Below, in pieces: positions 56,550-64,000 of a DNA stretch of 64,000 bases (the first letter of the stretch is position 1; the number at the start of each line of letters is the position of its first letter). Source of the stretch: an uncultured Paracoccaceae bacterium (GTDB lineage: Bacteria; Pseudomonadota; Alphaproteobacteria; Rhodobacterales; Rhodobacteraceae); assembly GCA_947497985.1 (NCBI GenBank), contig CANMIX010000006.1, positions 1 through 64,000 of the forward strand, in the 5' to 3' direction. Below the pieces are notes generated by a model, which made no database searches, was not told the origin of the DNA, and worked only from the letters and a program-made list of their open reading frames with translations. Position numbers and translations under genes: made by a program.

Positions 56550-57695
56550 TCAAATCAGCTCAATTCGGGGCACCTGGCGGATTTCGGACAGGGCTGTGAC
56601 GCCCAATTGCCCCATGTTAGCGCTTAGATCTTTTTTCAAAACATCGATCAAATGTGCAGGGCCGCGTTGCCCCAAAGCTGCGAGCGCAAAGTGAAAGCCT
56701 CGGCCCATCATGACCAGATCCGCTCCGAGGGCAAAGGCACGCAAAATGTCCAAGCCGGTTTCCACGCCACTGTCCAAAATTAAGGGCAGATTGGTGGCAG
56801 CACGGATCTGAGGCAACACTTCTATTGTCGCAGGGGCTGCATCAAATTGACGCCCGGCGTGGTTCGAGACCCAAAGCGCGTCATACCCAACCCGCTCCAG
56901 TCGCGCCGCATCTTCGGGCCGCAGGACACCTTTGGCAACCAAGGGTCCATCCCAATTGTCGCGCAACCACGTGACATAGTCCCAGTCAGGCGAGGTGCGC
57001 AGCAAGTATCCGATATGGGCGGTCGAGGATCGTGATGCCCGAGGGGACATCGTATATTTGTCGAGCGTGCGCATCCGGGGCATGCCACGGCGCGCCATGC
57101 CCGCAGCCCAGGTCGGGCGGGTGGCAACTTGTGCCAACAGGCGTGGGGTCAAACGGGGTGGTTGTGTCAGGCCCGATCTGGTTTGCCGCTCCCTGCGTGA
57201 TGCAACAGGCACGTCCAAGGTGATGACCAATGTGTCAAATCCTGCAGATTTCGCACGGTCCAGCATGTCTTTGCGAATATCTGGATCCTTTGGTGGGTAA
57301 AGTTGGAACCAGGCCTGGTCTCCCAAGTGCGGCGCAAGATCCTCGGGCGATTGGCTGGCAACGGTGCTGAGGCAATAGGGAATGCCCGCGTCCCGCGCCG
57401 CGCGTGCAAGGTGACCTTCGGCGTCGGGCCAGATCAACCCCGACATCCCGATTGGCGCCATCCCGATTGGCAGCGGAAGAGCCTTCCCTAGCCAGGGCGT
57501 CGACACGTCAGCGTCTTGCGGGCCATGCAAAATCGAAGGCACAAAACCGATCCGGTCTAACGCGTGCCGGTTTCGCTGCTTGGTTGCCTCGGCCCCAGTA
57601 CCGCTGTCGAGGTATTCCCAGACAAAACGCGGCAGGCGGCGCTGCGCACGTTTGCGTAAATCGCTGAGCGCCGGAAAATGTTGATCCAGATCCAT
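56550..57695 (-). CDS. FMN-dependent alpha-hydroxy acid dehydrogenase (LldD-like)
   Basis: A 381-residue TIM-barrel flavoenzyme: PIGMAPIGMSGLIWPDAE, WFQLYPPKDPDI, LVITLDVPVASRRERQTR, catalytic histidine in SNHAGRQFD (usually SNHGGRQ) and LILDSGVETGLD. It oxidises L-lactate or a similar 2-hydroxy acid at the membrane; substrate uncertain. Start at 57695 gives MDLDQHFPALSDLRKRA, the family N-terminus; the frame extends 44 residues further without homology. Confidence 0.87.
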   Translation of the reverse strand: MDLDQHFPALSDLRKRAQRRLPRFVWEYLDSGTGAEATKQRNRHALDRIGFVPSILHGPQDADVSTPWLGKALPLPIGMAPIGMSGLIWPDAEGHLARAARDAGIPYCLSTVASQSPEDLAPHLGDQAWFQLYPPKDPDIRKDMLDRAKSAGFDTLVITLDVPVASRRERQTRSGLTQPPRLTPRLLAQVATRPTWAAGMARRGMPRMRTLDKYTMSPRASRSSTAHIGYLLRTSPDWDYVTWLRDNWDGPLVAKGVLRPEDAARLERVGYDALWVSNHAGRQFDAAPATIEVLPQIRAATNLPLILDSGVETGLDILRAFALGADLVMMGRGFHFALAALGQRGPAHLIDVLKKDLSANMGQLGVTALSEIRQVPRIELI

Positions 57696-57756
57696 ACCAG
57701 CATAGTCACCGGATTTTCCAAGCTGTCCAGAAATAAGCAGAGCGCTCTGCTTGGTG

Positions 57757-58191
57757 TTAGGCTGCTGCCATGCGTTTGAAACTGGCGAGAAATTCCCGGA
57801 CAACGATGCGGACCTGCGGGTCTTCACCGCGATCGGGGCTGTTCATCGGAATAAGCGCATCAATCGAAAGCGCGGCTTCCTTTGCTTGTTCTGGCAGTTG
57901 TTCTGGATGAAACAGGCTCATTTTCCAATCGGGAAAAGCGCGGCTGTGAATGGGGGTGCTGTTCAAAAGCTGCATGTGACTGTGGCGTTTGTCCTGTTGG
58001 ATCCGGCCGTAACACTGGGTCAGCGCGGTTTCGGGGCCTTCCAGTACTTGCAAGAAGCGGGACTGGAGTAAGACGAGCATGCCGGTCAGCCCAGCTTTGG
58101 TGTTTTTCTCCTGTGCTTTCGCGATCAGGCGACCGGTTTCCATTGACGTCATAGGGCGCGTGGTTTGGCTCAGATAAATCAATCGGTGCAT
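57757..58191 (-). CDS. Short BLUF-domain blue-light photoreceptor
   Basis: A 144-residue protein consisting of one BLUF (FAD) domain: RLIYLS with the flavin-adjacent tyrosine, NTKAGLTGMLVL with the conserved asparagine, FLQVLEGPE with the key glutamine, and FPDWKMSLF with the semi-conserved tryptophan and methionine. The last 45 residues form the usual helical cap. There is no output domain, so it must signal through a partner. The start at 58191 is chosen because GGGAG is seven bases upstream, giving the typical M-x-R-L-I-Y start. Confidence 0.88.
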   Translation of the reverse strand: MHRLIYLSQTTRPMTSMETGRLIAKAQEKNTKAGLTGMLVLLQSRFLQVLEGPETALTQCYGRIQQDKRHSHMQLLNSTPIHSRAFPDWKMSLFHPEQLPEQAKEAALSIDALIPMNSPDRGEDPQVRIVVREFLASFKRMAAA

Positions 58192-58291
58192 CAGCATACT
58201 CCCATAACTGTCCAGTGTGCCGCACGATTGCAGCTATCTGGCGTCAGATGTTTCATATCCTGCAGTTTAGGGTTGAGCGCGCGATTTGTTT

Positions 58292-58380
58292 AAGGCGCAT
58301 CAGGGGGGCTTGGACACCCATTGGCAGTGCGACATACCGATGAGGGGGGGGAAATTCATGCGCCACTATCCTAAAGCGCC
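58292..58380. repeat. GCGCATYAGGGGGG short repeat, inverted second half
   Basis: AAGGCGCATCAGGGGGG at 58292-58308 and, reversed, CCTAAAGCGCC at 58370-58380. It shares its core with the block at 46588-46620. Lies in the 277-base gap between the BLUF gene and uvrD. Confidence 0.35.
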
Positions 58381-58468
58381 GCATATTTATGGTGATCTAT
58401 GTAAATTACGTGAACAGACTGTGAACATCCTCTTTTCGCTGTGACTGAATCACGCTAGGATCGCGGGT

Positions 58469-60868
58469 ATGAGCAGCTTTGACGAAATGGACGCCTTTGA
58501 GGGCGCATCGCTTTCCGCCCGTGCCATGGCCGCACGCCCGATGCCGTATTTGGATGGGCTGAACCCGGCCCAGCGGGAGGCGGTTGAATGCCTTGAAGGG
58601 CCGGTTCTCATGCTGGCTGGTGCCGGAACTGGCAAGACCAAAGCGCTCACCACTCGGATTGTGCATCTGCTGAACACCAACAGCGCCCGCCCGAATGAGG
58701 TTCTGGCGGTGACCTTCACCAATAAAGCCGCGCGGGAGATGAAAAACCGCGTGGGCTCGATGATGGGGCAAGCAATTGAGGGCATGCCGTGGCTTGGCAC
58801 CTTTCACTCCATCTGTGTGAAGCTCTTGCGCCGCCATGCGGAGCTGATCTCTGCCGAGGACGGCGACGGTGTGATCGAAGAAGCGCGGCCGGCGCTGCAT
58901 CTGAAATCAAACTTCACCATTCTGGACACCGATGACCAGATCCGTCTGCTGAAGCAATTGATCAAGGTGAATGGAATTGATGACAAGCGCTGGCCCGCGC
59001 GGATGCTGGCGGGCATTATCGATGACTGGAAGAACCGCGCGCTGACGCCCGATAAGGTGCCAACTGCCGATGCGGGGGCCTATAACCATCAGGGACCGGA
59101 GCTTTATAAACAGTATCAACGCCGCCTGCTGGAGCTGAACGCAGTCGATTTTGGCGATCTGCTGCTGCATATGGTGACGATCTTCCAAAGCCACCCGGAT
59201 ATTCTGGCGCAATACCAGCGCTGGTTCCGCTTCATCATGGTGGACGAATATCAAGATACCAACGTCGCCCAATATCTGTGGCTGCGTTTGCTGGCGGGCG
59301 CTCACCATAATATTTGCTGTGTTGGCGATGACGACCAGTCGATCTATGGCTGGCGCGGGGCCGAAGTGGGTAACATCCTACGGTTTGAAAACGATTTCCC
59401 CGGCGCCAAAACTGTTCGGCTTGAGCAGAACTATCGCTCAACCGCGCATATTCTTGCGGCCGCGTCGAATGTCATTCGCGGCAACCAAGGGCGTCTGGGC
59501 AAGGAGCTGTGGACCGAAGCTGAGGGTGGCGAAAAGGTCCGCCTGATTGGTCATTGGGACGGCGAAGAAGAAGCGCGCTGGATCGGGGAAGAAATCGAAT
59601 CCATTCAGCGCGGCAGCCGTGGCATGCGCCCGATGGATCTGGACCAGATGGCGATCCTTGTCCGCGCCTCCCATCAGATGCGCGCGTTTGAGGATCGTTT
59701 TCTCACTATCGGTCTGCCTTATCGTGTCATCGGCGGCCCCCGCTTTTACGAGCGGTTAGAGATCCGCGATGCCATGGCCTATTTCCGGGTTGTGACCTCG
59801 CCCGACGATGATCTGGCATTTGAGCGCATCGTCAATACCCCCAAACGTGGCCTTGGCAACAAGGCGCAACAAACCATTCAAAGCGTTGCGCGCAGCAATG
59901 GCGTGTCGCTGGTCGAAGGTGCCCGGCTTGCTGTGGAAGCAGGCTTGATCAAAGGCAAGGGCGGCGCAGCTCTGCGCGTGCTTGTCGAAGATATCCGCCG
60001 TTGGGGGCGTCTGGCCGGTGATGGGGATATGACCCATATGGAGCTGGCCGAAGCCATTCTGGACGAAAGCGGCTACACCACCATGTGGCAGAACGACAAA
60101 ACGCCCGAGGCTCCGGGGCGTTTGGAGAACCTGAAGGAATTGATCAAAGCCCTTGAAAGCTTTGAAAACTTGCAAGGATTTCTGGAACACGTGAGCCTTG
60201 TGATGGACAATGACAGTCAAGACGCGGAGCAGAAGGTCAGCATTATGACCCTGCACGCCGCCAAAGGGCTTGAATTTCCTGCGGTCTTCCTGCCGGGGTG
60301 GGAGGATGGGTTGTTCCCGTCTCAACGCTCCATGGATGAAAGCGGGCTCAAGGGGCTCGAGGAAGAGCGGCGACTGGCCTATGTCGGCATTACCCGTGCC
60401 GAAGAGATCTGCACGATTTCATTCGCCGGGAACCGCCGTGTCTTTGGTCAATGGCAATCACAATTGCCGTCACGCTTTGTCGATGAATTGCCCGAAGAGC
60501 ATGTGGAGGTTCTTACGCCACCTGGTCTGTATGGTGGGGGATACGGTGCGGCGGCGCCGACATCACCGCGATCCACCATCGATGAAAAAGTGTCCCAGGC
60601 AGACGGATATAACTCTCCGGGCTGGAAGCGGATGCAGGCGAGAATCGGTGAGCACGGTTTGTCACAACCCAAAGAGAGCCGGAATCAGGTGATCGATCTA
60701 AGCGCAGTCTCGGCCTACACGTTGGGCGACCGGGTGTTTCATCAGAAATTTGGCTATGGCGCGGTTGTCGGGATCGAAGGTGACAAGCTTGAAGTCGATT
60801 TCGAGAAGGCCGGTGTCAAGAAAGTCGTTGCACGTTTTGTGACCGCGGATTCCGAAGTGCCGTTCTGA
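58469..60868 (+). CDS. uvrD: UvrD/PcrA-type DNA helicase
   Basis: A 799-residue SF1 3'-5' helicase: LNPAQREAVECLEGPVLMLAGAGTGKTKAL (Q motif and Walker A), VDEYQDTN, DDQSIYGWRGA, LEQNYRST, MTLHAAKGLEFPAVF and VGITRAEE. The C-terminus has a Tudor-like segment (LGDRVFHQKFGYGAVVGIEGDK) as in PcrA/UvrD. It unwinds DNA in excision and mismatch repair. Some residues 1-25 precede the Q motif. Confidence 0.95.
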   Translation: MSSFDEMDAFEGASLSARAMAARPMPYLDGLNPAQREAVECLEGPVLMLAGAGTGKTKALTTRIVHLLNTNSARPNEVLAVTFTNKAAREMKNRVGSMMGQAIEGMPWLGTFHSICVKLLRRHAELISAEDGDGVIEEARPALHLKSNFTILDTDDQIRLLKQLIKVNGIDDKRWPARMLAGIIDDWKNRALTPDKVPTADAGAYNHQGPELYKQYQRRLLELNAVDFGDLLLHMVTIFQSHPDILAQYQRWFRFIMVDEYQDTNVAQYLWLRLLAGAHHNICCVGDDDQSIYGWRGAEVGNILRFENDFPGAKTVRLEQNYRSTAHILAAASNVIRGNQGRLGKELWTEAEGGEKVRLIGHWDGEEEARWIGEEIESIQRGSRGMRPMDLDQMAILVRASHQMRAFEDRFLTIGLPYRVIGGPRFYERLEIRDAMAYFRVVTSPDDDLAFERIVNTPKRGLGNKAQQTIQSVARSNGVSLVEGARLAVEAGLIKGKGGAALRVLVEDIRRWGRLAGDGDMTHMELAEAILDESGYTTMWQNDKTPEAPGRLENLKELIKALESFENLQGFLEHVSLVMDNDSQDAEQKVSIMTLHAAKGLEFPAVFLPGWEDGLFPSQRSMDESGLKGLEEERRLAYVGITRAEEICTISFAGNRRVFGQWQSQLPSRFVDELPEEHVEVLTPPGLYGGGYGAAAPTSPRSTIDEKVSQADGYNSPGWKRMQARIGEHGLSQPKESRNQVIDLSAVSAYTLGDRVFHQKFGYGAVVGIEGDKLEVDFEKAGVKKVVARFVTADSEVPF

Positions 60869-60895
60869 CGTTTGCTGCAAGGGCTACGGCGAAAT

Positions 60896-60923
60896 GGCGG
60901 TATCGAAAGATGCCGCCTTTTTT
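60896..60923 (+). terminator. Terminator after uvrD
   Basis: GGCGGTATC (60896-60904), GAAA loop, GATGCCGCC (60909-60917), one T-G pair, then TTTTTT. Confidence 0.85.
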
Positions 60924-61078
60924 GTGACATGTTGAGTTTGTGATATTTTCGCCTTTTCCGAGATGTTATGAGGCACGGTTTCTAGCGATGGTTGAAGGCG
61001 ACGTGCCTGTGTCTCCTGGATGAGAAACCGACACATTTGCCGTGCGCAAAACACAGCCCAATTTCGAAAATCTGGATA

Positions 61079-61470
61079 CAAAAAAACGGTGACACCAGGG
61101 AGGAGGAGGGGTGCCACCGTTCTTTGTAACATCAGAGCAAGGGAGGAGGAGCCCTGACGTATGTATGGCCATTTGGCCGTTGTTAGGTCGCGACGACACC
61201 AGGGAGGAGGAGAGGTGCCGTCGCTTTATTTACATCAGAGCAAAGGGAGGAGGAGGCCCCGATGTATGTATGGCCATTTGGCCGTTGTTAGGTCGCGACG
61301 ACACCAGGGAGGAGGAGAGGTGCCGTCGCTTTATTTACATCAGAGCAAAGGGAGGAGGAGGCCCTGATGTATGTATGGCCATTTGGCCGTTGTTAGGTTG
61401 CGACGACATCAGGGAGGAGGAGGATGTCGTCGCTTAAGTACAGGTCCTAGGGAGGAGGAGGAAGGACCTG
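61079..61470 (-). ncRNA. Array of four CcsR-like (cuckoo) small RNAs
   Basis: On the minus strand, downstream of the DUF1127 gene, eight hairpins all carry CCTCCTCCC in the loop. They form four two-hairpin units with a 105-bp period: 61400-61470, 61295-61370, 61190-61265 and 61086-61160, joined by a conserved linker with GGCCATTTGGCC. The final hairpin (61086-61120) is followed by a run of T and is also the terminator. This is the layout of the Rhodobacter sphaeroides CcsR1-4 stress-induced RNAs behind ccaF1: same gene family upstream, same motif, four units, two motifs each. Confidence 0.9.
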
Positions 61471-61479
61471 ATCTCTGAA

Positions 61480-61704
61480 TTAAATATCGTCGTAGGCCGC
61501 TTCAAGTGCGACACGTTTGATCATGCTGCGCGACAAGCCAAGATCTGCCAGGTCACTGTTGCTCAGCGCGCGAAGTTCGTTCAGCGAGGTGCGGTACAGG
61601 CGGTATGCTTTCCACTTGGCAACAAGAGCAGAAACCAGGCCAGAGTTCGCAGTGTTGGACAGTGCGCTCGGTGTGATGTTCAGTGCTGTTGCCATGTCTA
61701 CCAT
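61480..61704 (-). CDS. Small DUF1127 protein, CcaF1-like
   Basis: A 74-residue protein with the C-terminal DUF1127 helix pair (YRLYRTSLNELRALSNSDLADLGLSRSMIKRVALEAAYDD). In Rhodobacter sphaeroides the equivalent CcaF1 is an RNA-binding protein cotranscribed with the CcsR RNAs; here too the gene ends ten bases before the hairpin array. The start may be the Met at 61704 or at 61695; neither has a strong ribosome site. Confidence 0.87.
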   Translation of the reverse strand: MVDMATALNITPSALSNTANSGLVSALVAKWKAYRLYRTSLNELRALSNSDLADLGLSRSMIKRVALEAAYDDI

Positions 61705-61992
61705 CGCTTCGTTTAAGTTTCGTTATCGTCTCTGTTGAGATTGAAAATAAACAATTGCTGCATTTGCACAATATCCGTGTCGGCAAGCCCGCTATGCGGT
61801 TGGTGCATGGGTCACATGATGAGCGGTCACGGGGATTGGATAAAAATTGCCGTGAATTGATAGGGATGCTCTCTTTTTGATACCGGGCCGGGCTTTGTTG
61901 CCACGATTGGGTGAAAATCCTTGTTGCTACCCTGTTGGGTCTTGCTGAAACCGGATCTATATGTGCGCAACGCGGGAAAATGGTGTGGAAAA

Positions 61993-63060
61993 ATGGAAGA
62001 TTTGATTCGAGATGCGCTGAATCGCTTACCCTACCCGGGTGAGGGAACGTTGATTTCCAACGACATCGTGCGTGCGCTACGTGTCGAGGGCGGTCAGGTC
62101 TCTATGGTGCTTGAGGCGCCAAATGCGGCTGTTGCGGCACAGATGGAGCCTTTGCGTCGCGCGGCCGAAGCTGCGGTTCTTGCGGTTGAGGGGGTCGTGG
62201 CGGTTTCTGTTGTGTTGACGGCGCATCAATCCAGTGCTCCGGCGCCTGCGCCAAAGGGCGGGTTAAAGGTCGGCGGGCATATGTCACCGCAGTCAGGGCA
62301 GATGCGCCCATCGGGTGTGGACCGCATTCTTGCTATTGGGTCAGGCAAGGGGGGCGTCGGTAAATCCACCGTCAGCGCAAACCTTGCAGTGGCATTGGCC
62401 CGGCAGGGGCGGCGGGTTGGATTGCTGGATGCTGATATCTATGGGCCGAGCCAGCCGCGGATGATGGGTGTGTCTAAACGCCCTGCGAGCCCGGATGGAA
62501 CGACCATCGAGCCGCTACAGGCGCATGGCGTAACGGTGATGTCGCTTGGTTTGATGGTTGAGGAGAAAGAGGCGATCATTTGGCGCGGGCCAATGCTGAT
62601 GGGGGCCTTGCAGCAGTTGATGACCCAGGTGAACTGGGGTGAGTTGGACGTTCTGCTGGTGGATTTGCCTCCTGGCACTGGCGATGTGCAGCTGACTCTA
62701 TGCAGCAAGTCCGAACCCACCGGAGCGATCGTCGTGAGCACGCCGCAGGATGTGGCGTTGCTGGATGCGCGCAAGGCGTTGGATATGTTTTCCAAGCTTA
62801 AGACGCCCGTGCTGGGGCTGATCGAGAATATGTCCTTCTTTACTTGTCCTGACTGTGGTGGTGAGCACCACATCTTTGGTCACGGCGGTGTTGCCTCCGA
62901 AGCCGAAGAATTGGGTATCCCGCTATTGGGCGCGTTGCCCATTGATCTGGAGACCCGTCTGGCCGGAGACGCAGGTCGCCCCGTTGCGCTTGGCGATGGC
63001 GCGATGGCTGACGCTTATATGAAAATGGCTCGGGGTTTGGTTCAGGGTGGCATGGCCTAA
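61993..63060 (+). CDS. mrp: Mrp/ApbC-family iron-sulfur carrier ATPase
   Basis: A 355-residue P-loop protein: an N-terminal MIP18-like domain ([13 protein letters not shown] start, here MEDLIRDAL), then [15 protein letters not shown] with the deviant Walker [24 protein letters not shown], and the CPDC motif in [15 protein letters not shown] that bridges an Fe-S cluster. It delivers 4Fe-4S clusters to apoproteins. The start at 61993 gives the family N-terminus. Confidence 0.93.
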   Translation: MEDLIRDALNRLPYPGEGTLISNDIVRALRVEGGQVSMVLEAPNAAVAAQMEPLRRAAEAAVLAVEGVVAVSVVLTAHQSSAPAPAPKGGLKVGGHMSPQSGQMRPSGVDRILAIGSGKGGVGKSTVSANLAVALARQGRRVGLLDADIYGPSQPRMMGVSKRPASPDGTTIEPLQAHGVTVMSLGLMVEEKEAIIWRGPMLMGALQQLMTQVNWGELDVLLVDLPPGTGDVQLTLCSKSEPTGAIVVSTPQDVALLDARKALDMFSKLKTPVLGLIENMSFFTCPDCGGEHHIFGHGGVASEAEELGIPLLGALPIDLETRLAGDAGRPVALGDGAMADAYMKMARGLVQGGMA

Positions 63061-63086
63061 CGTTCACGCGTTTCTTGTCCCGCAAA

Positions 63087-63368
63087 TGGGCTGAAATGGG
63101 ACGCGCTGGTGAATTTGGGAATTTACGGCACTTTTGGGAAAGCATGGGAACCCGTCGCACAGTAGTGGGGCGGGTTCTTTCTATTGCCTGCTGGGAAAAA
63201 ATGGGCGGCATGGGAAAGCCTGGGATTTTCGGATAATTCGATTAAACGAATCACCCGTTCCGGCCTGGTTGGGTGGTTTTGGGCCGAAAATCAGGAACCT
63301 TTAGTGAACATGTGTTTCGCTGACCTGCTTCAGAATCCAGTCTTGGGAATTTATGGGAAAATTTTGGG
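63087..63368 (+). promoter_or_regulatory. MraZ-box array: phased TGGG repeats
   Basis: TGGG begins at 63087, 63097, 63116, 63135, 63145, 63166, 63192, 63202, 63211, 63221, 63270, 63280, 63344, 63354 and 63365, with TGGT at 63107. Most neighbours are 9-11 bases apart and all are on one strand. MraZ binds TGGG repeats spaced by one helical turn in front of its own operon. Here there are several clusters instead of one of three or four boxes. Confidence 0.8.
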
Positions 63369-63390
63369 CTGCTTCGTGTTGGTCTATATG
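63362..63390 (+). promoter_or_regulatory. Candidate upstream dcw promoter overlapped by a MraZ box
   Basis: TATATG at 63385-63390 with a weak -35 TTTTGG at 63362-63367, 17 bases apart. The last TGGG box (63365) overlaps the -35. The -35 match is poor. Confidence 0.35.
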
Positions 63391-63509
63391 TAGTGAATTA
63401 TTTCAAATTCCCTACTATATTAGCTGAAATGTGACCGAATTGGGGCATCCAGCTTGATTGCTCTGTCGAGAGATGAGCCTCTGATGGGGGCTTGTTCTGA
63501 AAATAACAG

Positions 63510-63539
63510 TTGTCAGCCCATTAATTCCCATAGTATCCC
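63510..63539 (+). promoter_or_regulatory. Candidate promoter of the mraZ leader RNA
   Basis: TTGTCA at 63510-63515 with TAGTAT at 63531 (15-base spacing) or TATCCC at 63534 (18-base spacing). Initiation near 63545 would give a leader RNA of about 208 bases ending at the terminator. Confidence 0.5.
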
Positions 63540-63544
63540 TATCT

Positions 63545-63752
63545 ACATCGAGAGACGGAGAGCTGGGGCAACGAACGACCCCGACCAAAACTAAAAATAG
63601 CAGGTTTCATACAGGCCTTCGCTTTTTCGAAAAAAGAGAGATCCGGCGCGCGGGCGAGCAGACATCCCCCCAGGTGGCGCGCGCAGTCGGACACCCGCTC
63701 AGCGGGACGTGGAGGCGGGTTGATCAGTGGCAGCAGATCAACCCGCCCCTTT
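63545..63752 (+). ncRNA. UpsM-like leader RNA upstream of mraZ
   Basis: A GC-rich structured stretch between a promoter and a strong terminator in front of mraZ: hairpins GGGG-CAACGAACGA-CCCC, a GCGCGC pair around 63657-63682, CCCGCT-CA-GCGGG, and the terminator. In Rhodobacter sphaeroides the mraZ leader yields the abundant RNA UpsM (about 206 nt) in the same place. Similarity rests on position, size and architecture; start site is estimated. Confidence 0.65.
63714..63752 (+). terminator. Terminator within the mraZ leader
   Basis: Perfect 12-base stem GGCGGGTTGATC (63714-63725) with GATCAACCCGCC (63736-63747), then CCTTTT. It sits 52 bases before mraZ, so the division cluster must be expressed by readthrough or another promoter. 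Confidence 0.9.
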
Positions 63753-63803
63753 TCATTCTGGGGGACGGGACAGCGCCAAAGGCGCGATATAAGGAGCGGT
63801 CGT

Positions 63804-64000
63804 TTGGGTCGCAGGTTCAGAGGCGAAGGCCACCATAAGGTGGACACGAAGGGGCGGGTCTCAATTCCGGCTTCCTTTCGCCGTGTGCTTGAGGCTTCAG
63901 ACCCCAATTGGCAGCCCGGCGGCAATCCTGAACTGGTTATTGTGTACGGCGACCAGCGTCGTAAATTCTTAGAAGTCTATACGATCGACGCCATCAACGA
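63804..64000 (+). CDS. mraZ: MraZ transcriptional regulator (partial, right edge)
   Basis: The first 65 residues, LGRRFRGEGHHKVDTKGRVSIPASFRRVL, then ELVIVYGDQRRKFLEVYTIDAINE, are the AbrB-like N-terminal half of MraZ. The start is TTG at 63804, with AAGGAG seven bases upstream; there is no ATG in frame before the conserved residues. MraZ controls its own division/cell-wall (dcw) cluster, which should continue beyond the window. Confidence 0.93.
   Translation, partial: MGRRFRGEGHHKVDTKGRVSIPASFRRVLEASDPNWQPGGNPELVIVYGDQRRKFLEVYTIDAIN

Noticed and set aside
61111..61437. A 108-residue plus-strand frame with internal repeats across the hairpin array
   Set aside because: The repeats are those of the RNA array read on the opposite strand; a 105-bp period divisible by three keeps the frame open by accident, and there is no ribosome site.
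63400..63752. RNase P RNA or tmRNA upstream of mraZ
   Set aside because: The length would fit RNase P RNA, but its conserved GAGGAAAGTC block and the tmRNA tRNA-like ends are missing.
63539..63925. A 128-residue minus-strand frame opposite the mraZ leader
   Set aside because: It is antisense to mraZ and to the terminator, lacks a start signal and has no protein-like pattern.

Overview
The window looks like chromosomal DNA of a marine Roseobacter-group alphaproteobacterium (Rhodobacterales). Four things point there: high-GC coding sequence; compact ectoine, biotin (BioR-box) and histidine gene clusters; a small DUF1127 gene followed by a four-unit array of CCUCCUCCC-loop hairpin RNAs, as known from Rhodobacter; and an extended structured leader in front of mraZ. 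All names rest on reading the sequence and on remembered family features; no database search was run.

Layout. 1-1.45 kb: an IS3-like element end leaving the window on the left, then two decayed genes (a metallophosphoesterase without a start codon and a headless Lrp/AsnC regulator). 1.5-7.8 kb: a tripartite tricarboxylate transporter (tctCBA) divergent from its two-component system plus a periplasmic binding-protein-like third partner. 7.8-10.6 kb: tandem TraB/GumN proteins and a DUF2161 nuclease-fold protein. 11.1-13.3 kb: groESL with promoter and CIRCE. 13.4-16.4 kb: ectABC with a divergent MarR regulator and two matching operators. 16.5-19.3 kb: acnB. 19.7-26.3 kb: a GltR/GtrS-like two-component system divergent from a glucose/mannose ABC transporter, with a 10-bp phased operator array between. 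26.5-33.6 kb: agmatinase-family enzyme, a Hint-domain beta-roll protein, a BisC-type molybdoenzyme and an RTX protein. 33.7-39.2 kb: complete bioBFDAGC operon behind two inverted BioR boxes. 39.3-42.3 kb: DUF2478 protein, tRNA-Tyr, rlmB, YHS protein, CoA-binding protein. 42.3-47.8 kb: hisE, hisF, hisA, hisH and hisB interleaved with a DUF302 protein, a WGR protein and a divergent peroxiredoxin/AraC pair. 47.9-48.3 kb: unexplained DNA dense in perfect inverted repeats with an orphan terminator. 49.8-52.4 kb: three near-identical tRNA-Gly(GCC) genes with a NaeI-type restriction-modification system lodged between two of them. 52.5-60.9 kb: a 34-residue ORF, pyruvate carboxylase, an FMN-dependent hydroxyacid dehydrogenase, a short BLUF photoreceptor and a UvrD-type helicase. 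61.0-63.1 kb: the DUF1127/CcsR-like RNA locus and an Mrp/ApbC Fe-S carrier. 63.1-64.0 kb: an array of phased TGGG repeats (MraZ boxes), a UpsM-like leader RNA with terminator, and the start of mraZ, the first gene of the division/cell-wall cluster.

The most interesting signals are non-coding: the CcsR-like hairpin array, the MraZ-box array with UpsM-like leader, the structured element upstream of hisB, and three regulator/operator pairs (EctR, BioR boxes, GltR-like) whose sites can be read directly. The best acquired-DNA signal is the NaeI-type system between duplicated tRNA-Gly genes.
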